A stretch of DNA of 64,000 nucleotides from Orientallactaga sibirica (taxonomy: Eukaryota > Chordata > Mammalia > Rodentia > Dipodidae), in NCBI GenBank assembly GCA_036365145.1, contig JAEOAD010000025.1, positions 30,637,001 to 30,701,000 of the forward strand. Reading direction: 5' to 3'. The notes below the pieces were generated by a model. It was given only the letters and a program-made list of their open reading frames with translations, did no database searches and was not told the DNA's origin. The position numbers and the translations under genes are program-made. Below are positions 56,939 through 64,000 of the stretch, piece after piece. Position 1 is the stretch's first letter; each line of letters starts with the position of its first letter.

Positions 56939-59460
56939 CTCTTCTCCACAAAATTAGATAATCTGGAAGAAATGGATGAATTCCTAGACACATACCTCCT
57001 ACTAAAACTAAACTTAGAGCAGATTATCTCCTACACAACCCTACCACATTCATTGAGATGGAAAAGGTAATCAAAAACCTCCCCCAAAAGAAAATTTCAG
57101 GACCAGATGGCTTCTTGGCTGAAAAACTGAAACCAATTTTTCTCAAACTGTTTCACATAATTGAAAAATAGGAAATCCTCCCCAATTCTTTTTATGAAGC
57201 TATCATCACCCTAATACCAAAACCAGACAGAGATACAATGAAAACTATAAGCCTATATCCCTGATGAACTTCAATGCAAAGACCTTGAGCAAAATCCTCT
57301 CAAACTGAATTCAACAACACATCAAAAGCATTATCCATCTTGATCAAGCAGGATTCATCCCAGGGATGCAGGGATGGTTCAACCTATGGAAATAAGTCAA
57401 CATAATACACCATATAAACAAACTTAATCACAAGAACCACATGATCATTTCAATAGATGCAGAGGCCTTTGACAAAATACAAAATCACTTCATGATCAAG
57501 ACATTGGAGATAGTGGGCATGGACAGTTTATATCTCAACACTATAAAAGCTAAATATAAAGCACCTAACATCCAAATAATACTTAATGGGGAAAGATTCA
57601 AGGAGTTCCCATTGAGATCAGGAACAAGACTGGGGTGCCCACTCTCACCACTGCTCTTCAACGTAATACTAGAAATCCTAGCCCAAGCAATAAGACAGGA
57701 GAAAGAAATAAAGTAATACAAACTGGAAAGGAAGAAGTCAAGTTAGCCCTATTTGCAGATGACATGGTCCTATACATAAGTGACCCAATAGTCTCCATCT
57801 TAAAACTTTTAAAGGTGATTAATTCCTTCATCAAAGTGGCAGGATATAAAATCAACACAAAAATCAGTAGCCTTTCTATATGCAAAGGACAAATATACAG
57901 AGAGAGAAATCAGTGAGGCTGTTCTACTTTCAATAGCCACAAAAGAATCAAATACCTTGGATTAAACTAACAAAGTTTATGAAAGACCTATATAATGAAA
58001 ACATAAAAATACTCAAGAAAGAAACTGAGGAGGACTTGTGAAGATGGAAAGACCATCCGTGCTCCTGGATATGGTAGAATTAATATTGTGAAAATGGCAA
58101 TTCTACCAAAAGCAATATACAGATTTAATGCAATACCAGTAAAAATTCCAGCATCATTCTTCATAGAGTTAGCAAAAATGATCTCAAAATTCATATGGAA
58201 TGGCATCAGGCTTCTGATATCCAAACATATGCTCAGCAAAAGAAGCACCTCTGGAGGTATCACCATACCCAGTCTATACCTATACTACAATGCCATAGTA
58301 ACAAAAACAGCATGGTACTGGCATAAAAACAGAAATACAAATCAATGGAACAGAACTGAAGACCCAAATCTTAGGTCAAGTAGCCACAGCTACTTAGTCT
58401 TTGACAAAGGTGCAAATAATGTAGACTGGAGAAAAGATAGCATTTTCAACAAATGGTGCTGAACAAATTGGATGACCACATGTAAAGAAATGAAACTAAA
58501 GCCGGGCGTGGTGGTGCACGCCTTTAATCCCAGCACTCGGGAGGCAGAGTTAGGAGGATCACCGTGAGTTCCAGGCCACCCTGAGACTACATAGTTAATT
58601 CCAGGTCAGCCTGGGCCAGAGTGAGACCCTACTTCGAAAAACCAAAAAAAGAAAAAAGAAAAGAAAAGAAAAAGAAATGAAACTAGACCCATTCATTTTA
58701 CCATACATAAAAATCAATTACAAATCCATTAAAGACCTCAATATAAGACCTGAAAGTCTTCAACTACTGGAAGAAAAAACAGGAGGAACTCTCCATGATA
58801 TAATAGTGAGGAAGGACTTCCTGAATAATACCCCAGTAGCCCAGAAAATTAAACAATCTCTCAATCAATGGGATCTCATGAAGCTAAAAAGCTTCTGCAC
58901 AGGCAAACATGCCATTATTATCCAAGCCAATAGATTACCCACTGAGTGGGAGAAAATTTTTGCCAGTTATACCACTGACAGAGGTCTAATATCTAGAATC
59001 TACAAAGAACTAAAAAAACTAACCAATAATATGTCAAACAACCCTCTGAAAAAAATGAGGTAGAGAACTGAATACAAAGTTCTCAGAGGAAGAAATAAAA
59101 ATGGCTAAAACACTGAAGAAAATGTTCATCATCCATAACCATCAGGGAAATGCAAATTAAAACAACTATAAGATTCCACTTTACTCCAGTAAGGATGGCA
59201 ATCATTAAAAAATCAAATGACAAGAAATGTTGGCAAGGATGTGGAGAAAGAGGAACCCTCATTCCCTGCTGGTGGGAATGCAAACTTGTACAACCATATG
59301 GAAATCAGTATGGAGATTCCTGAAAAAGATGAATATAGAACTAGCAACAGACCCAGTTATTCCCTTACTGGGCATTTACCCTAAATGCTCCATGCTTCAC
59401 TACAGAGATATTTGCTCAACCATATCTATAGCTGCTCAATTCATAATAGCTAAATAACCT
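56939..59460 (+). pseudogene. L1 ORF2 remnant (reverse transcriptase and C-terminus)
   Basis: Decayed LINE-1 ORF2, encoding the endonuclease/reverse transcriptase of the element. It starts within the region before the RT domain (NLEEMDEFLDTYL, about 56,967-57,005), continues with SGPDGF (57,098) and IPKPD (57,217), then DAEAFDKI (57,456), [14 protein letters not shown] (57,624) and the catalytic FADD (57,752-57,763). After that come the thumb and cysteine-rich-end regions, for example WIKD/IKDLNIRPE-like (58,730) and WEKIFASY (58,946). Frames shift several times and stops are frequent. A B1 interrupts it at 58,501-58,670. Missing endonuclease and stops mean it cannot be mobile. Confidence 0.9.
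58501..58670 (+). repeat. B1 SINE, youngest copy, in L1
   Basis: GCCGGGCGTGGTGGTGCACG start and an A-rich tail. It keeps nearly all B1 CpGs. Target-site duplication AAAGAAATGAAACTAAA / AAAGAAATGAAACTAGA (58,484-58,500 and 58,671-58,687). The L1 frame resumes in register with its family on the far side. Confidence 0.97.
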
Positions 59461-59840
59461 AGGTGCCCATCATTGGATAAATGGATACTGAAGTTGTGGT
59501 ACATATACACAATGGAATTCTACTCAGCAGTAAGAAAAAACAATGAAATTTTTACGGAAATGGATGAACTTAGAACAGATCATACTCAGGCACACACACG
59601 ATGACAGCAAATGTCATTATCTGTACAAAATCTGAACAATACTAGGCCTATCAACATGTTGGCATGGATAATGAAGAACAGTCAAAAACTGACATCAAAA
59701 TTGAAGAACTAGTTAGAAATAAAAAGGGGTTCAATGGAAAGGTGATGGGGTGCAGGGAACAAAATAAAATAGTGGAAGGGGATTATTATTAAAATACATT
59801 ATGTACATATATGAAACTTTTCAATAAATTAAAAAACTAT
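59461..59840 (+). repeat. L1 3' UTR and 3' end
   Basis: ATTGGATAAATGGATACTGA and GTGGTACATATACACAATGG, then a G-rich stretch (GGAAAGGTGATGGGGTGCAG) and AATACATTATGTACATATAT, ending in AATAAATTAAAAAAC. Confidence 0.88.
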
Positions 59841-60139
59841 AGTCTAAAAAGGGAAGTCAGACAAATCAGGTCAAGACTTGGATATGAGTGCTCTGATATA
59901 CATAAGTGGGATTTAGTGGGAGTTAAAGTCAGAGGAGCCATGGGCAGGACTAAGGAAGAAAGAGGAAGTCCGGTTTAGCATAGCTATGAATGTGACCTAG
60001 CACAAAAATCATAAATTTGCTTAAAACATTACAAGATTTTTTTGGCATTTTTTCTACCTTGATTACATGGTTCTCAAATGTGAACTTTGCAGATAATAAC
60101 ATCATACCACAGTGTCAAGAGGTTGGACACACCTGTAAG
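59841..60139. other. Unannotated spacer
   Basis: No remainder of the ERV 5' LTR is visible here, although it would be expected if the L1 had inserted into that LTR. Confidence 0.45.
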
Positions 60140-60869
60140 GTGAGGAAGATAAGGTGTCACTATCTGAGCAAATTCAAAGTACAGAGGTAAGTTTGGCTAT
60201 CTCAATGCTTTGAGCTAAGACATATAGAAACCAGGTGAGAAGAACATGAAAAGCATGCAGAGGTCAGTGCTTGGAGTACCACTTGAGCTTTTTGGCTCGA
60301 TCTCATAGGAAATAGGAAAATTTTATCCAGGGACTGATATGAAACAATATGCAGAAAACCACTCCAGTGCATGGAAGAGACTGGGTTAGATAGAGGTTTA
60401 ATGGTTATGTGCTTCCAAGTACACATTCTGTAGTCTTCTGTTAATAAAATCTGAAATTGCTCCTTCCCCATGCCTAGTCGACAGTGGCTCAGTGAGACAA
60501 ACAACATTGTAAGAGATTTGCAATGCCTGTCCTGGAACATTTGCTGAAGCAGTTTAAGAAGTGGTCTCTTTTAGATGAGGCTATGAGAAGAATTCACTGG
60601 AAGCCCGAATCCTAGCCATCACCATCTGAATCTGGGGGACCTGCCAGAGAAGGAGCCACACAAAGGTATCTACACAAAGATGAGGCAACAGAAATCTCTG
60701 ACTATGCCATGCTTTACTGGGCTAGGCTGTCCTTGAACCTTCAGACTTAGATACATCCATTTAGTCGAGTATCCCATCACTAGCAATCCAAAGATTCCTA
60801 ACTAATTCAATCATGTAGCAGGACCCATTAGAAAACTACTAGAATAGTCCAGATAAGAGCTAATAGAAG

Positions 60870-61063
60870 GGGGCTGGAGAGATGGCTTAGCCATTAAGTG
60901 CTTGCTTGTGAAGCCTAAGGACCCCAGTTTGAGGCACGATTCCCCAGTAAACCAGATGCACAAGGTGGAGCATGAATCTGGAGTTTGTTTGCAGTGGCTA
61001 GAGGCCCTGGTGCACCCATTCTTTCTCTCTCTCGCTCAAATAAATAAATAAAAATAAACAAAA
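60870..61063 (+). repeat. B2-superfamily SINE (DIP-like), short form
   Basis: GGGCTGGAGAGATGGCTTAG head and an AAATAAATAAATAAAAATAA tail. It has an extra GAGGCACG in its B-box region, a variant not seen in the other short copies. Confidence 0.95.
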
Positions 61064-61065
61064 CT

Positions 61066-61273
61066 GGGCTGGAGAGATGACTTAGTGGTTAAGGCACCTG
61101 CCTCCTAAGCCTAAGAATGCTGGTTCCAATCTCCAGCCGTTCCAATCTCCAGGTCCCACATTTAGCCAGATGCAAAGTGACGCAAGGGCGCAATGCCACA
61201 CTTGTCCACAAGGGGGCGCATTTCATTCCCAACAGCTGAGAAACTGCTGGTGTGCCCATCTCTATCTGTCTTC

Positions 61274-61332
<59 letters not shown>

Positions 61333-61372
61333 CTCCAAAAAAAAAAATAAAATAAAATAAAATAAACTTTTA
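61066..61372 (+). repeat. B2-superfamily SINE (DIP-like), long form, (CT)n(GT)n
   Basis: GGGCTGGAGAGATGACTTAG head, long-form insert GTGACGCAAGGGCGCAATGC, a CT run turning into GT (about 61,278-61,333) and an AAAAT tail. The phrase GTTCCAATCTCCAG occurs twice in a row (about 61,123 and 61,139), a small internal duplication. Lies head-to-tail behind the previous SINE; both together are flanked by AGAGCTAATAGAAG / AGAGCTGATAGGAG. Confidence 0.95.
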
Positions 61373-61745
61373 AAAAAGAGCTGATAGGAGTGAAAGCCAA
61401 GGTAGTAATAGTAGGAAGAAGAAAATAGTGACAAAAATGAAAGACACTAAGGAGACAGAAACCTAAGATTTTGTAACCAAGTGAATGTTACTGAGTAGAG
61501 GAAGATATCTACGATGATCCTTGGGGTTTTGGCTTGGGTGATATTTAGCAATATAGAAGATAGTTGAAGAGAAGACTAGAAGGAGAAGAGAATAAATTTG
61601 ACTATGGATGTGCAGAAATAAATTCTGTTGGATGTTAAAGATGTACAGTAGGCAGTTGGATAATGATTCTGGAAGTCAGAAGTAACATTGGGATGAAATT
61701 GTGATTGGAAATAACAATGCGTCTTGCAGATCCTACAACACTGGA

Positions 61746-62196
61746 CAAATATTAGACACTCAAAGAACCAAAATAGAAACCAAACTGTTTTTCAAAGAGT
61801 ACAATTTGGGTTTTGTTTGTTTGGTATCATAGTCCTTACTTACGTAGTACTGTTCAGGATATTGCTGAATTATTAACATCTCCCAAACTAGGCACTAAAT
61901 GGTAGTCACCTTCCATCTTTAGCCAATGGGATAACTAGAAATACCTAGATATAGTTTCAAGCATTTCCCTGAAGGGACACCTTCCATATGTCATGTGAAT
62001 CATTATGACTAGTATCCTAACATAGGCATAGCCTTCTCCTACTATAGTATTCATACAAATATAGATAAAATAGCTTGCCTGTAAGTACAATTAATTAAAA
62101 ATGAATATAACTCTGAAGAAGCGAGGATGATAGTGCCTGCTTCCCATTCATCCCCTCTCACTCTTTCTCTCTGTCAGTCTCTCTCTCTCTCTGCAT
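61746..62196. other. Unannotated stretch
   Basis: No feature recognised except a CT-rich run at about 62,156-62,192 that resembles a truncated SINE tail. Confidence 0.4.
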
Positions 62197-62313
62197 TAAC
62201 AGTAGGAAGAATAAAATACTGAGAAAAATGAAAGATACTAAGGAGACAGAAGCCTAAGATTTTGTAACTTATTAAATGTCATTTAGTAGAGGAATATATC
62301 TAGCATAATCCTT
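62197..62313 (-). repeat. Duplicated L2 piece
   Basis: 117 bp clearly matching 61,407-61,524 (for example AGACAGAAGCCTAAGATTTT here and AGACAGAAACCTAAGATTTT there), in direct orientation and about 790 bp apart. Confidence 0.85.
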
Positions 62314-62376
62314 GATTTCTCCCCACCCCCAAATTGGTCTGGACTCAGCCTCATCATGCTGCAATTTCAGAATAAG

Positions 62377-62523
62377 CTGCCCGGTGGTGGTGCACGCCTT
62401 TAATCCCAGCACTCGGGAGGCAGAGATAGGAGGATCACCATGAGTTCAAGGCCACCCTAAGAATACAGAGTGATTTCTAGGTCAGCCTGAGATAGAGTGA
62501 GACCCTACCTCAAAAAAAAAAAA
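62377..62523 (+). repeat. B1 SINE, young
   Basis: GCCCGGTGGTGGTGCACGCC start, CAGCACTCGGGAGGCAGAGA box and CCCTACCTC plus poly(A). Confidence 0.95.
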
Positions 62524-62599
62524 TAATGATAATAATCCCCCACAGCCAGCTCTGCTTGTCTGGTCAGCTCTTCTTAAAACTGCCATCTTATGATGACAT

Positions 62600-62755
62600 C
62601 AAATTAAAAGAGAGACTAATGGAGAGAGGGAGGGGATATGATGGAGAGTGGAGTTCTAAAGGGGTATGGGGGTAGGGGAGGGAAATACAATGCATTTTTT
62701 GTATGTAAGTATAGAAGTTGTCAATAAAAATAAATAAATTAATTAATTAATTAAT
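62600..62755 (+). repeat. L1 3'-end fragment
   Basis: GGGGGTAGGGGAGGGAAATA, GTATAGAAGTTGTCAATAAA and an AATA/AATT tail. Similar layout to other rodent L1 3' ends; strongly 5'-truncated. Confidence 0.68.
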
Positions 62756-62776
62756 TTTTTAAAACCTGCCATTTTA

Positions 62777-62934
62777 GCCAGGCGTGGTGGCACACACCTT
62801 TAATCCCAGCATTTGGGAGGCAGAGGTAGGTGGATTGCCGTGAGTTCGAGGCTACCCTGAGACTACATAGTGACTTCCAGGTCAGCCTGGACCACAGTGA
62901 AACCCTACCTTGAAAATCCCCCCCCCCAAAAAAA

Positions 62935-62960
<26 letters not shown>
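62777..62960 (+). repeat. B1 SINE with (AAAAAG)n tail
   Basis: GCCAGGCGTGGTGGCACACA start, CCCTACCTTGAAAATCCCCC end, tail of AAAAAG units. Flanked by AAAACCTGCCATTTTA and AAAACCCTGCCATCTT. Confidence 0.95.
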
Positions 62961-62965
<5 letters not shown>

Positions 62966-64000
62966 CCCTGCCATCTTGTCAGACTCATGCTCAGGAATGC
63001 TGTATCCAGTGACCACCCTTGTCTCAGATACCATCTGAAAAGCATCATTTTCATTACAAACATGACCATATGTGTACTATGCTAGAACTCATATGTAACT
63101 TTTTGTCTCTGCAGGTAGACATCAATAAAATTATGTGCCACCTGTACCATCTTAGAAAACGCTGAATATCATTCAAAATTAACCAATATGGCAGCATTCT
63201 TTGAAAGTGAAATTCTAGTAATAAAGTCTTATTTACTTACAAATGACAGTTCCAAATCCTACATATGAAAAGAACATGTACAGAGGATTTGTAATCTCTA
63301 TCATGATGAATACATAAGAGACATTCCTGAAGCATGTTGTGATCAGCTCTTTGATTCAACGAGTAATAGGTACTTCTCAGGCTAATTTGAAAGCTTTTAT
63401 TTTTTTTGACAAGCTCTTTAATTTGCACATTACTATGAATTACCATGTATGTAAACATAGCAATTTGATGAATTAAATATATTAAATAAAATGCACTGAA
63501 CAAGCACTCTTTTATATACTTGCCCTTAAGTGAGACTCTCTAAAAAATTAAGTTGTCTTTATCTTTAAACAGAAGCAGCAGGGGGCTGATTTTTCCTGAT
63601 TTCTACTGTGATAGCCTAGTAGCAGGAAAAAGTGAAGAAAGAGAAAAATCAGCAAACAATTCAGGGTAGATTAGTGTCACTGTCTCTCAGTGCCTTGTCT
63701 ATACCAGCTAAAGGATAAATCCCCAGCTTAGCACCTAAGCAGGCAAAGAAGAAAAAAAAATTACAAACGAACAAAACATTCATATTTCAAGATGCTTGTT
63801 AGCAACCTGACATCTGGTCAGCATTTCATGGCATCCTCGTGTGGTTTTCAAATTGAGCAACTTGTGTATGTGAATAGTTTTTACTCTCCTTCCCAAATCA
63901 TTACCATGGAAACAGATGATAGGAGGCAGAAAAGTGCCTCCAACAGTCTTTTCTCCATCATCTTTCCTAGTGTGTGTCCTATAGAGCCATGGGGATACAA
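62961..64000. other. Unannotated right edge
   Basis: About 1 kb with no SINE and no gene recognised. The minus-strand frame 63,237-63,503 (88 codons) has no domain. Confidence 0.4.

Larger units (their letters stand above)
60140..61745 (-). repeat. L2 LINE, antisense, split by two SINEs
   Basis: AGAATAGTCCAGATAAGAGC (60,842), then after the SINEs GATCCTTGGGGTTTTGGCTT (61,516), and GTACAGTAGGCAGTTGGATA (61,643) follow the antisense L2 order. The left part (60,140-60,830) is too diverged to be sure. Confidence 0.68.

Noticed and set aside
57441..59457. Active L1 reverse transcriptase
   Set aside because: FADD is present, but stops, frameshifts, a B1 insertion and loss of the endonuclease make it a relic.

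Overview
This window is mammalian, and the repeats point to a rodent, most likely a jerboa-type dipodoid (Dipodidae, Jaculus-like). The evidence is about twenty B2-superfamily SINEs whose head reads GGGCTGGAGAGATGGCTTAG and whose body differs from murid B2 (probably the DIP family of dipodoids), plus about fifteen B1 elements, an ID element, MaLR and ERVL LTRs, and a LINE-1 typical of rodents. Species assignment is inference. There is no bacterial or phage content, no operon, no CRISPR array and no confidently recognised host protein-coding gene. The window looks intergenic or deep intronic.

Layout. 1-15.6 kb: SINE-rich, with an inverted B1 pair (2.3-2.6 kb), a MaLR LTR (3.35 kb), three SINEs stacked at one target site with a long GAAA microsatellite (11.9-12.5 kb), and a ~73-bp tandem repeat interrupted by two SINEs (14.3-15.1 kb). 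15.7-17.25 kb: a 40-bp-unit minisatellite of about 38 copies. 17.3-28.9 kb: mixed ancient repeats (MIR, L2, an antisense old L1 at 20.7-22.1 kb), SINEs, two MaLR LTRs and one ERVL LTR, including a layered MIR/B1/SINE/MaLR nest at 24.2-25.1 kb. 28.9-40.7 kb: SINE-poor, with LTRs at 31.1, 31.9 and 38.2 kb, L2, MIR and one weak candidate minus-strand terminal exon at 35.9-36.3 kb. 40.7-45.2 kb: SINEs, MIR/L2 and an antisense L1 3' end. 45.2-50.8 kb: almost no recent repeats, a candidate for constrained regulatory DNA.

50.8-59.85 kb is the most structured part. A minus-strand endogenous retrovirus remnant has a 565-bp 3' LTR (51,970-52,534), a polypurine tract, an env remnant with one in-frame stop and at least one frameshift, and, about 3.7 kb away, the U5 end of a 5' LTR with a tRNA-Lys-like primer binding site. 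gag and pol are not visible. On its right lies a plus-strand, internally deleted L1 (56.34-59.84 kb) carrying a young B1. The stretch left of the LTR may be the 5' part of the same L1, which would make the retrovirus an insertion into a LINE. 59.85-64 kb: L2 with two SINEs, a 117-bp duplicated L2 piece, B1s and an L1 3' end.

Nothing seen amounts to a new multi-gene system. The items most worth following are the env remnant that stops before its membrane anchor, the retrovirus-LINE nest, the minisatellite's higher-order structure, and the SINE-free interval.
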